A DNA stretch of 12,360 nt from UBA1563 sp041667115 (lineage in GTDB: Bacteria > Bacteroidota > Ignavibacteria > Ignavibacteriales > Ignavibacteriaceae): positions 1-12,360 of the forward strand of contig JBAYFO010000081.1 in NCBI GenBank assembly GCA_041667115.1. The letters are read 5' to 3'. A program made the translations under genes and the position numbers. This document shows positions 1 to 7,244 of this stretch, piece after piece. The notes beneath the pieces were generated by a model that had not been told where the DNA came from, did not search any database, and saw nothing but the letters and a program-made list of their open reading frames with translations. Positions within the stretch are counted from its first letter, which is position 1. Each line of letters starts with the position of its first letter.

Positions 1-1011
1 ATGGAAACCGAATTAGAAAATCCTTTCATCTTAATTCACGATAAAAAAATCTCTGCAATGAAAGACCTCCTCCCTGTTCTTGAAAAAGTTGCTCAACAAG
101 GAAAAGCTCTTGTAATAATTGCCGAAGATCTTGAAGGTGAAGCTCTTGCAACTTTAGTTGTGAACAAATTAAGAGGAACTCTTAAAGTAGCTGCAGTTAA
201 AGCTCCGGGCTTTGGCGATAGAAGAAAAGCAATGTTGGAAGATATAGCAGTACTTACAAACGGTACCGTTATTTCTGAAGAAAGAGGATTTAAACTCGAA
301 AACGCAACCATCGCGTATTTAGGTCAAGCTGCAAAAATTGTAATTGACAAAGATAATTGCACAATCGTTGAAGGCGCCGGTAAAACTGAAGATATCAAAA
401 AGAGAATTAATGAAATTAAAGTTCAGATTGATAAAACAACTTCAGATTACGATAAAGAAAAATTGCAAGAACGCCTTGCTAAACTTTCTGGTGGAGTTGC
501 CGTATTAAAGATCGGCGCTTCAACTGAAATTGAAATGAAAGAAAAGAAAGCCCGTGTTGAAGATGCTTTGCATGCAACCCGCGCAGCAGTTGAAGAAGGA
601 ATTGTTCCCGGAGGCGGCGTCGCTTTCGTTCGTGCAATTTCCATTCTTGATAAATTAAAAGGTGATAATGAAGATCAAACAACCGGTATTCAGATTATCA
701 GAAAATCTCTTGAAGAACCGTTAAGACAAATCGTTTTCAATGCGGGACTCGAAGGTTCTGTAATCCTTCAAAAAGTTAGAGAAGGAAAAGATGATTACGG
801 ATTTAACGCAGCAACAGAGAAATATGAAAATCTCGTTAAAGCGGGAGTTATTGATCCTACAAAAGTTACCAGAACAGCCTTAGAAAATGCTGCTTCCGTA
901 TCTGCATTGCTTCTTACAACCGAAGCGGTTGTGTATGAACAAAAAGATAAAGAAAAAGCTATGCCTGCTATGCCTCCCGGCGGTATGGGCGGTATGGACG
1001 GAATGTATTAA
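1..1011 (+). CDS. groEL: Chaperonin GroEL (Hsp60), 3' part only; 5' end lies outside the window
   Basis: This is the C-terminal 336 residues of the 60-kDa chaperonin, which folds cytosolic proteins inside an ATP-driven double ring capped by GroES. The ATG at position 1 is an internal methionine, not the start: the reading begins in the apical domain, and alignment from memory to E. coli GroEL gives an offset of about 210 residues. Residues 1 to ~166 are the rest of the apical domain, including KISAMKDLLPVLE and VKAPGFGDRRKAML. Residues ~167-198 are the intermediate domain, with the ATP-hydrolysis aspartate D188 (E. coli D398) in RVEDALHATRAAVEEG. The rest is the second half of the equatorial domain with the GGG nucleotide-binding loop at 204-206. 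The chain ends in the usual Gly-Met tail (GGMGGMDGMY). The frame is open and undamaged. groES would be expected upstream, outside the window. A terminator follows directly. Confidence 0.97.
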   Translation: METELENPFILIHDKKISAMKDLLPVLEKVAQQGKALVIIAEDLEGEALATLVVNKLRGTLKVAAVKAPGFGDRRKAMLEDIAVLTNGTVISEERGFKLENATIAYLGQAAKIVIDKDNCTIVEGAGKTEDIKKRINEIKVQIDKTTSDYDKEKLQERLAKLSGGVAVLKIGASTEIEMKEKKARVEDALHATRAAVEEGIVPGGGVAFVRAISILDKLKGDNEDQTTGIQIIRKSLEEPLRQIVFNAGLEGSVILQKVREGKDDYGFNAATEKYENLVKAGVIDPTKVTRTALENAASVSALLLTTEAVVYEQKDKEKAMPAMPPGGMGGMDGMY

Positions 1012-1030
1012 TCGTTCGGTTTCATATAAG

Positions 1031-1066
1031 AAAAAGGCGAAGAGAAATCTTCGCCTTTTTTGTTTT
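1031..1066 (+). terminator. Rho-independent terminator of groEL
   Basis: A perfect 13-bp inverted repeat (left arm 1031-1043 AAAAAGGCGAAGA, right arm 1048-1060 TCTTCGCCTTTTT) encloses a GAAA tetraloop. The T-rich run TTTTTTGTTTT continues through 1066. The core GGCGAAGA/TCTTCGCC is followed by the U-tract and lies 19 bases after the groEL stop. This is a textbook intrinsic terminator. Because the A-run on the left arm mirrors the T-run, it could also work in the reverse direction. It separates groEL transcription from the next gene. Confidence 0.93.
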
Positions 1067-1140
1067 AAATCTCATGAAACCCTTTCCCAATCAACATTAT
1101 CTTTTTATTTTAGGGCACTAACAAAAATTATATTAATGGT

Positions 1141-4100
1141 ATGGATACTTTTCACGCTGCCGATGAATTTGAAGAATTACTGAAGGAAGCATTCGAACAC
1201 CTTGAAGAGGGACGTTTCCGGATGGCTTTAACAGCAGCTCAAAAAGTTTATGAGCTTAGTCCGAATGATTACCGTTCGGTTGTATGCCTTGCCTGGGCTT
1301 TTTTGGAAAACGGGAATTCATCCTCAGCCTTAGAATATGCCGATTTAGCCTGTCAAATTGAAGAAGAAAAATCTTTTCCCCATCTTTACCGGGGATACAT
1401 CTTACTCCGTTTAGGTATTTATGAAGGCGCGATACAAGATTTAAACTATGTAATTTTTAAAGAAGAAATTCCAGTTGAAAAAGCGTTACATTATAAAGCA
1501 CAATGCTTGGCGGGGCTTGGTAAATATACAGAAGCGCTGGAAACATTCGAATCATCTGTTTTGGCAAGTCAAAATCCTTTAAATGAAGTATCGCAAAAAC
1601 TCCGTTTGTGGTATCGAACTGCAGCAGGACAGAAGAGTACTTTTCTTACAAAATTATTGAATAAAGAGAAAAATCAGAATTATTTTCAAGTCGCTTCCGA
1701 AGCTTTCAAAATAAAAGAATATTGGTATGCTTTGTGGGCACTTAATAAATTCTTTAATGAGAATCAACAACCGGAGTTGGTTTCCCACGCCAAAATTTTA
1801 GAACTTGAAACGCTTCTTGCCTTATTTCAATTTAAAAAAGCTTCTACTAAAGCAGATGAATATCAAAATGAACTAAGAGACGACCCAAAGTTTAAAGCAT
1901 TATATTCAAAAATAACTTCCAAAGAGACAGTATTTAACCCTCGTTTAACGCAGGAAAATGAACCCGCCGCTATAAACGAACTTCCATCAGAAAAAGAAAT
2001 TCAGAGAAAGCCTGTTCTTAAAACGATAACAAAGCGGACGGATTTCATCAAATCGGAAATATCAAAACACACTCCTATCCATGCGAAAACTTTCGACCTT
2101 ATTGCAAATTTGCGCGTGCAACAAAGAACTTATTTACTTCAATTTGAGGAAAATAACATCCGGTATATCGGTGTTGAAGCGGTTGTTTCCAATCCTTATT
2201 ACAATTATGCCGATGTTGTTGTTGAAGGAACCGCCGTTTGGTATTTAAATGATGAAGAAGTTGGAACGTACAATTTCACGATTAACGTTGAAAGACATTG
2301 GAGCCATTTTGAATTGGTACAAAGCTGGGGAACAGATACTACCGGTTTTTGGCAACGCGGACAAGGAAGAGTAGATATTTATTTAAACGGAGAGTTTACT
2401 TGCTCACGCTGGTTTCTTATCGGTTCAAAAGAAATTGTGAATGATGAAGAAATTGAAATTGTCGGACAATCATCTTCAGTCGGCATTTCAGATACAAAAC
2501 CAAAGAAAGAGACAGAAGAAATTATTGACGGAGATAAATCTCTTGAGCAATTATTAAAAGAACTTGATGCGTTTACAGGGCTAAAAAATATAAAACAGGC
2601 AATGCGTGATTTTGTCGATTACCTTTCCTTTATCAATGAAAGAAAAAAACTCGGTCTAAAAACTCAAGAAGGGATTTCGCTCCATACGGTTTTTCTCGGT
2701 AATCCCGGGACAGGTAAAACTACCATTGCCAGGTTACTTGGAAATATTTTCAAAGCGATGGGGTTACTTGAAAAAGGTCACATTGTTGAAGTTGACCGTG
2801 CTGCTCTTGTAGGACAATACATTGGCGAGACGGCGCAGAAAACCGATAAACTTATTACCGATGCCCTCGGCGGCGTTCTCTTTATTGATGAAGCTTACAC
2901 CCTTGTAAAAAAAGGGGGCGGCAATGATTTCGGACAGGAAGCAATTGATACCTTACTGAAACGAATGGAAGACAAAGCCGGTGAATTTGCCGTTATTGTT
3001 GCCGGTTATACGGATGAGATGAATAATTTTCTCGAATCTAATCCGGGAATGAAATCCAGATTTTCTCACAATTTCGTTTTCGAAGATTATACTCCTCAAG
3101 AATTGCTTGAGATCTTCAAGCAGATGGCAAAAAAGGAAGAATATATTATTTCAGCCGAAGCCGCAAAGGACTTAGAAAAAGAATTCGTTCGGTTGTACCG
3201 TAAACGGGATAAAACATTTGGAAATGCACGGTTAGTCCGAACCCTATACAACAACGCTAAAATGCAAGTCGGGAAAAGGAGTTCTAAACTTGCAGCTGCA
3301 CAGCGAAATAAAAAAGCGTTGTCAACCATCATGCAGGAAGACATTCAAGCCATCCTTAAAACTTCCGGGTTAAAAGACTTTAAAGTCGGTATTGATGAAG
3401 AGAACTTAAAAATTGCCCTTGTAAAATTAGAACAGCTTACCGGGTTATCTTCCGTAAAAAAAGAAATAGCCGAACTTGTAAAGCTTGCAAAGTTTTATCA
3501 CGAGCAAGGAGAAAATTTACAATCAAAATTCGGAGATCACATTGTCTTTACCGGAAATCCGGGAACCGGTAAAACAACAGTAGCGCGGTTGTTTAGTCAA
3601 ATTTATGCTTCACTTGGTATTTTGGAAAAAGGACATTTAATTGAAGCTGACCGGCAAGCACTGGTTGCAAGTTTTGTTGGGAAAACTGCAGAGAAAACAA
3701 CGGAGCTTATCAATCAATCTTTTGGCGGGACATTATTTATTGATGAAGCGTATACCCTTGTAAAAAGCGGCGATAGCGGAAGTGATTTCGGACAGGAAGC
3801 AATCGATACCCTGTTAAAACGAATGGAAGATGACCGTGGAAAGTTTATTGTTATTGCGGCTGGATATACAGATCAAATGAAAGCATTTCTTGATAGTAAT
3901 CCCGGAATGCAATCCCGTTTCACAAAGTTTATCACGTTTGAAGATTACACTCCCGAAGAATTAATGGCAATAACCGAACATTCATTATCAGAAAAGCATC
4001 TTTCTCTTGATCCGGCTGCAAAAGAAAAACTTGCGAAATATTTTAATGAAATTTACCGGACACGTGATAAGACATTCGGCAACGCACGGCTTGTGAGAAA

Positions 4101-5091
4101 TATTGTTGGAAATGCAATTCGCAAACAGGTACTTAGAATTGTTGATATTCAAAAAGAAAATTTAACCGAAGAGGTTACTCAAACAATTCTTGCTGATGAT
4201 ATTCAAGAATTGCATTCCGTAAAAGAAGAAGGAAATAAAATCCAGATCATCGGTGATAAGGATTTGCTCGAAAAATATTTAATGGAATTGAAAGAATTAC
4301 CGGGACTTGATTCCGTAAAAAAATCAGTTGAAAAACTTATAAACAGTTTAAAGGTCGCAAAATTACGGGAAGCTAGGGGCTTAAAAGTTCTTCCCAAAAA
4401 CCTCCATTCTGTTTTTCTTGGCAACCCCGGAACAGGAAAAACTACTATTGCCCGTTTACTTGCAAAGATTTATAAAGAAATGGGGCTGCTTGAAAAAGGT
4501 CATTTAGTTGAGACCGACAGAGCCGGACTGGTTGCAGGTTACGTTGGACAGACCGCAAAGAAAACCGATGAGATGATAGAGAAATCGTTAGGCGGAATGC
4601 TTTTTATCGACGAAGCTTACACGCTTACTCGCGGCGGTGGAAATGATTTTGGACAGGAAGCAATTGAAACGCTCCTAAAACGGATGGAAGATTACCGCGA
4701 TAAGTTTGCAGTAATAGTTGCAGGGTACACGAACGAAATGAACGATTTTATTGACGTTAATCCGGGATTAAAATCCCGCTTTACAAATTATTTCTCATTT
4801 GAAGACTATTCCCCGCGCCAATTATTGGAAATCGCTTCTCTTATCTGTGAAAAAAGCGGCTATAAGTTTGATGAAGGAGCCCTCCAAATTTTAATGGAGA
4901 CCTTTAATTTTCTGTATGAAAAGAGAAATAGTAATTTCGGGAATGCCCGTACTGCCCGAAATCTTCTTTACAAAGCAATAGGAAATCAGGAGGAACGGAT
5001 TTCTGCTTTTGCAAATGTCTCCGATGAAGAATTGATCACCATTGTTTATGAAGATGTTCAAAAAATTGATATTCAAGAATTTATAAAATGA
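1141..5091 (+). CDS. Giant AAA+ protein: TPR-like region, beta-rich domain, three tandem CbbX/SpoVK-type ATPase modules
   Basis: A 1316-residue cytosolic protein with no signal peptide or membrane segment. Residues ~5-260 are paired helices of TPR type (for example GRFRMALTAAQKVYELSPND and GKYTEALETFESSV), a likely partner-binding platform. Residues ~318-430 form a tryptophan-rich, probably beta-sandwich domain ending in a G-V-YLNGEF-F-IG pattern, which I cannot assign to a named family. Three AAA+ modules follow, at ~467-750, 755-1035 and 1041-1316. Each has Walker A GNPGTGKT (520-527, 805-812, 1094-1101), Walker B LFIDEAYTL (D583/E584, D868/E869, D1157/E1158), an SRF arginine finger (R640, R926, R1213) and sensor-2 FGNAR (R697, R983, R1270). 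The family includes CbbX (Rubisco activase), SpoVK and EccA, which remodel protein partners. Hence a chaperone-like ATPase is likely, but the client is unknown. The ATG lacks a clear Shine-Dalgarno; it is chosen because the helical region starts directly after it. The deaminase gene follows 8 bases downstream, suggesting one transcript. Confidence 0.9.
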   Translation: MDTFHAADEFEELLKEAFEHLEEGRFRMALTAAQKVYELSPNDYRSVVCLAWAFLENGNSSSALEYADLACQIEEEKSFPHLYRGYILLRLGIYEGAIQDLNYVIFKEEIPVEKALHYKAQCLAGLGKYTEALETFESSVLASQNPLNEVSQKLRLWYRTAAGQKSTFLTKLLNKEKNQNYFQVASEAFKIKEYWYALWALNKFFNENQQPELVSHAKILELETLLALFQFKKASTKADEYQNELRDDPKFKALYSKITSKETVFNPRLTQENEPAAINELPSEKEIQRKPVLKTITKRTDFIKSEISKHTPIHAKTFDLIANLRVQQRTYLLQFEENNIRYIGVEAVVSNPYYNYADVVVEGTAVWYLNDEEVGTYNFTINVERHWSHFELVQSWGTDTTGFWQRGQGRVDIYLNGEFTCSRWFLIGSKEIVNDEEIEIVGQSSSVGISDTKPKKETEEIIDGDKSLEQLLKELDAFTGLKNIKQAMRDFVDYLSFINERKKLGLKTQEGISLHTVFLGNPGTGKTTIARLLGNIFKAMGLLEKGHIVEVDRAALVGQYIGETAQKTDKLITDALGGVLFIDEAYTLVKKGGGNDFGQEAIDTLLKRMEDKAGEFAVIVAGYTDEMNNFLESNPGMKSRFSHNFVFEDYTPQELLEIFKQMAKKEEYIISAEAAKDLEKEFVRLYRKRDKTFGNARLVRTLYNNAKMQVGKRSSKLAAAQRNKKALSTIMQEDIQAILKTSGLKDFKVGIDEENLKIALVKLEQLTGLSSVKKEIAELVKLAKFYHEQGENLQSKFGDHIVFTGNPGTGKTTVARLFSQIYASLGILEKGHLIEADRQALVASFVGKTAEKTTELINQSFGGTLFIDEAYTLVKSGDSGSDFGQEAIDTLLKRMEDDRGKFIVIAAGYTDQMKAFLDSNPGMQSRFTKFITFEDYTPEELMAITEHSLSEKHLSLDPAAKEKLAKYFNEIYRTRDKTFGNARLVRNIVGNAIRKQVLRIVDIQKENLTEEVTQTILADDIQELHSVKEEGNKIQIIGDKDLLEKYLMELKELPGLDSVKKSVEKLINSLKVAKLREARGLKVLPKNLHSVFLGNPGTGKTTIARLLAKIYKEMGLLEKGHLVETDRAGLVAGYVGQTAKKTDEMIEKSLGGMLFIDEAYTLTRGGGNDFGQEAIETLLKRMEDYRDKFAVIVAGYTNEMNDFIDVNPGLKSRFTNYFSFEDYSPRQLLEIASLICEKSGYKFDEGALQILMETFNFLYEKRNSNFGNARTARNLLYKAIGNQEERISAFANVSDEELITIVYEDVQKIDIQEFIK
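2539..5088 (+). repeat. Three tandem ~0.85-kb AAA+ module repeats inside one gene
   Basis: Unit 1 is about 2539-3390, unit 2 about 3403-4245 and unit 3 about 4261-5088. The Walker A motifs are spaced 285 and 289 codons apart, so the units are nearly equal in length. The same motif order recurs in each: an entry helix with (T/P)GL..(I/V)K, Walker A, a pore loop, Walker B, NDFGQEAI-TLLKRMED (SDFGQ in unit 2), sensor 1 AGYT, NPG-SRF and FGNAR. Similarity is still visible in the DNA around 2927-2970, 3785-3830 and 4645-4690 (GGACAGGAAGCAAT in all three). Synonymous and replacement changes are spread throughout, so the duplication looks old rather than recent. Confidence 0.85.
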
Positions 5092-5099
5092 GGTAGCAA

Positions 5100-5537
5100 A
5101 TGGATCCTTTTTTAAGTGCAGCAATTGAAGAAGCCAAACAAGGTTTAACCGAAGGTGGTATTCCAATCGGTTCAGTAATTGTTCATAAAGGAAAAATCAT
5201 CGGGCGCGGACATAACCGGCGCGTCCAAAAAGGAAGTGTAATTCTTCACGGTGAAATGGATGCGTTTGAAAATGCCGGAAGACAACCTGCTTCGGTTTAC
5301 AAAGAATGTACTCTATACACAACCCTCTCCCCCTGCCCGATGTGTACCGGTGCGATGCTGCTTTATGGAATTCCAAAAGTTGTCATCGGTGAGAATAAAA
5401 CTTTTCTTGGAGATGAAGCGTTATTAAAAGAACGCGGTGTTGAAGTAGAAATTGTAAATGACCAATCGTGTATAGAGATGATGACGAATTTTATTGAAAG
5501 TAGTCCTGAATTATGGAACGAAGACATTGGAGTATAA
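5100..5537 (+). CDS. Cytosine deaminase of the fungal Fcy1 type (zinc nucleobase deaminase)
   Basis: A 145-residue member of the cytidine-deaminase fold, predicted to hydrolyse cytosine to uracil plus ammonia for pyrimidine salvage in the cytosol. The zinc site is H50 in HGE plus C79 and C82 in PCPMC, with E52 as proton shuttle. From memory, the protein aligns along nearly its full length with yeast Fcy1 (158 residues). N39, H50, E52, C79, C82 and F102 match yeast N51, H62, E64, C91, C94 and F114 at a constant offset of 12. W139 and D142 in the C-terminal W-EDIG match yeast W152 and D155, which help close over and bind the base. Shared runs include LYTTLSPC and MCTGA. The start is backed by a GAGGT Shine-Dalgarno at 5091-5095, next to the stop of the AAA+ gene. 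Many automated pipelines would call this simply 'nucleoside deaminase'. tRNA adenosine deaminase TadA and guanine deaminase are less likely because those carry HAE and lack the W-EDIG tail. Confidence 0.85.
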   Translation: MDPFLSAAIEEAKQGLTEGGIPIGSVIVHKGKIIGRGHNRRVQKGSVILHGEMDAFENAGRQPASVYKECTLYTTLSPCPMCTGAMLLYGIPKVVIGENKTFLGDEALLKERGVEVEIVNDQSCIEMMTNFIESSPELWNEDIGV

Positions 5538-5630
5538 AGTCAAAACTCAAATAGCAAAATTCAAAAATCAAGACTCATAGTGTAATGTAACATTTTTTCC
5601 TAATTCCTAATTTTTAATTCCTAATTATTT
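5538..5630 (+). repeat. AT-rich low-complexity spacer with three CCTAATT repeats
   Basis: This spacer first holds an A-rich stretch built on variations of CAAAA-TC (5541-5575). It then has three copies of CCTAATT at 5599-5605, 5606-5612 and 5620-5626, ending directly at the start codon of the next gene. No hairpin with a U-tract and no Shine-Dalgarno is visible. The composition is simpler than in the other spacers here. It may be a decayed dispersed intergenic repeat, or just slippage-prone AT sequence. Confidence 0.5.
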
Positions 5631-6806
5631 ATGACCATATTTGAACAAACAAACAAAATACTGATCAACTGCCCTTTACGCGCGGTTCCTTTTTTAAAAG
5701 AAGAAGTGCTAGCATTAGGATTTCAGATTGTGTCGGAGACATTAACGCAAGTTGAAATTCTCGGAACCATGGCTGACACGATGCTCCTTAATTTATCATT
5801 ACGGACAGCACACCGTGTCCTTTTTTATCTTGATGAATTCTATGCTGAAACTCCCGATGAGCTTTACAGAAATTTCAAAAAAATAAAATGGGAGGACTAT
5901 TTATCCGAAGACGGTTACATCAGCATCTCATCAGCAGTAGATCATCCGATGGTGAATGATTCACGTTTCCCTAATTTGAAATGTAAAGATGCAATCGTTG
6001 ATAGATTACGGGATATATACGGCAAGCGCCCGGATTCGGGTTCTGAACGCAAAGGAGCGATGATCTATTTTTATTGGAAGGATAATCTTTGCCAGGTTTT
6101 CTTTGATACTTCCGGCGTAACGCTTGCAAGAAGAAATTACCGTAAGATGCCGTTTCTTGCACCGATGCAGGAATCACTTGCAGCAACTACATTGCTCGCC
6201 GCGAATTGGAAAGGTGAAGGAAATTTTGTTAACCCGATGTGCGGCAGCGGAACGCTTGCGATTGAAGCCGCAATGATCGCATTGCATAAAGCTCCCGGCT
6301 TATTAAAAGACAATTATGCATTCATGCACATAAAAGGATATGATGATGCGGTCTGGCAAAAAATCCGTTCTGAAATAAAAAATAAAAGTTTAAAAAGTTT
6401 TAACGGGAGAATTATTGCAACCGATATAAGCGGCGAAGCAATATATGCAGCTCAACAAAATGCTAAAACCGCCGGTGTTGATCATCTTATTGAGTTCAAG
6501 CAGTGCGACTTTCGAGAAACCGAAATTCCCGAAGGTGGCGGAATTGTTTTTCTTAATCCGGAATACGGTGAACGGTTAGGTGAAGAACTAAAGCTAGAAA
6601 GCGTTTATAAAGCTATCGGCGATTTCTTCAAACAAAAATGCCAGGGATATACCGGTTATATTTTTACGGGAAATTTTAGTCTCGCAAAAAAAATCGGTTT
6701 ACGGACTAAACGGAAAATCCCCCTCTTTAACGGTTCGATCGATTGCCGCTTGCTGGAATTTGAACTCTACAGTGGGACAAAAAAAATATTCGACGAAAAC
6801 AATTAG
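5631..6806 (+). CDS. THUMP-domain SAM-dependent RNA methyltransferase, RlmL type (probable 23S rRNA guanine-N2 methyltransferase)
   Basis: A 391-residue cytosolic enzyme. Residues ~1-155 form the N-terminal ferredoxin-like and THUMP RNA-binding part (ILINCPLRAVPFLKEEVLAL near the start). Residues ~160-385 are a Rossmann methyltransferase of the UPF0020 group. FDTSGVTLARRNYRK leads into it, as in E. coli RlmL and its relatives. The SAM-binding motif I is NPMCGSGT at 201-208, followed by IEAAM. The catalytic motif IV is NPEYGERLG from N309. RlmL makes m2G2445 in 23S rRNA; the family match is good but the exact target base is an inference. The protein corresponds to the RlmL half only, without the RlmK domain fused in gamma-proteobacteria. 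Two oddities: motif I has N where D is commoner, and motif IV has NPEY where NPPY is usual. The ATG has no Shine-Dalgarno, but the conserved N-terminal strand follows directly, so the start is credible. Confidence 0.85.
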   Translation: MTIFEQTNKILINCPLRAVPFLKEEVLALGFQIVSETLTQVEILGTMADTMLLNLSLRTAHRVLFYLDEFYAETPDELYRNFKKIKWEDYLSEDGYISISSAVDHPMVNDSRFPNLKCKDAIVDRLRDIYGKRPDSGSERKGAMIYFYWKDNLCQVFFDTSGVTLARRNYRKMPFLAPMQESLAATTLLAANWKGEGNFVNPMCGSGTLAIEAAMIALHKAPGLLKDNYAFMHIKGYDDAVWQKIRSEIKNKSLKSFNGRIIATDISGEAIYAAQQNAKTAGVDHLIEFKQCDFRETEIPEGGGIVFLNPEYGERLGEELKLESVYKAIGDFFKQKCQGYTGYIFTGNFSLAKKIGLRTKRKIPLFNGSIDCRLLEFELYSGTKKIFDENN

Positions 6807-7244
6807 CGGTTGTAAAAACTCTCCGGGCTGCAATTGCGATAATTAATAATTACGCTGCACATATCCCTCCCATTTCTAACTTATTTCTTGACATTAGAAA
6901 AATTATATCCTAACTTAAACAAACAGGAATAAAGAAATAATCTAGGAGCGCTATTTTGTTATTAATGTTATATGAACTGGGATCTCTACAAGGGCTCAAA
7001 AAAACTTTTTCTTCTTTGATTCACCTCTTAATCCGCATGGATAAGTTTATTCCCCTATTTACGTCATTGAATGAACGACCTCAAACAATAACCTTTACTC
7101 TCTTTCAATATTCATCTACTAAAATTAAATTTTCAAAAACTTTAATAAGATTTGCCGGGAGCGATTAAAAATATCTTAAACGACTCAAACAAGTAAAATA
7201 TTCGTGACCGTATTACTGTTCGAAATAATATTTATGAGCGAATT
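6807..7244. other. 438-base intergenic region before the signalling genes
   Basis: No recognisable gene lies here. Near the left end, 6836-6855 can fold into a weak AT-rich hairpin (GCG-A-TAATT / AATTACGC, one bulge) without a U-tract, so it is not a convincing terminator. A consensus TTGACA lies at 6888-6893. An AGGAG at 6944-6948 precedes a TTG codon at 6956, which opens a 70-codon frame to 7168. The encoded peptide is basic and hydrophobic and resembles nothing I know. The last 75 bases are AT-rich and end in a weak GAG ribosome-binding site before the kinase ATG at 7245. The region is long enough for a regulated leader or a small RNA, but I see no conserved fold. Confidence 0.5.
6888..6916 (+). 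promoter_or_regulatory. Candidate promoter with perfect TTGACA hexamer
   Basis: TTGACA at 6888-6893 is followed after 17 bases by TAACTT (6911-6916), a poor match to TATAAT. A better-looking TATATC lies too close (6904-6909). If used, transcripts would start near 6923 and carry a leader of about 320 bases before the kinase gene. Members of the Bacteroidota group often use a different consensus (TTTG / TAnnTTTG), so the match to the standard sigma-70 form may be accidental. Confidence 0.3.

Noticed and set aside
887..1183. Plus-strand open frame overlapping the end of groEL
   Set aside because: It runs out of frame through groEL, then through the terminator hairpin and into the next gene, and its composition is not protein-like.
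1141..5091. Annotation as Rubisco activase CbbX, sporulation protein SpoVK or ESX protein EccA
   Set aside because: Only the AAA+ modules are shared. No Rubisco, sporulation or type VII secretion genes are nearby, and the triple-module form with a beta domain differs from all three.
5100..5537. tRNA adenosine deaminase TadA or guanine deaminase
   Set aside because: The zinc motif is HGE rather than HAE, and the whole chain including the W-EDIG tail fits Fcy1.
6836..6855. Terminator after the methyltransferase gene
   Set aside because: The stem is AT-rich and bulged, and no T-run follows.
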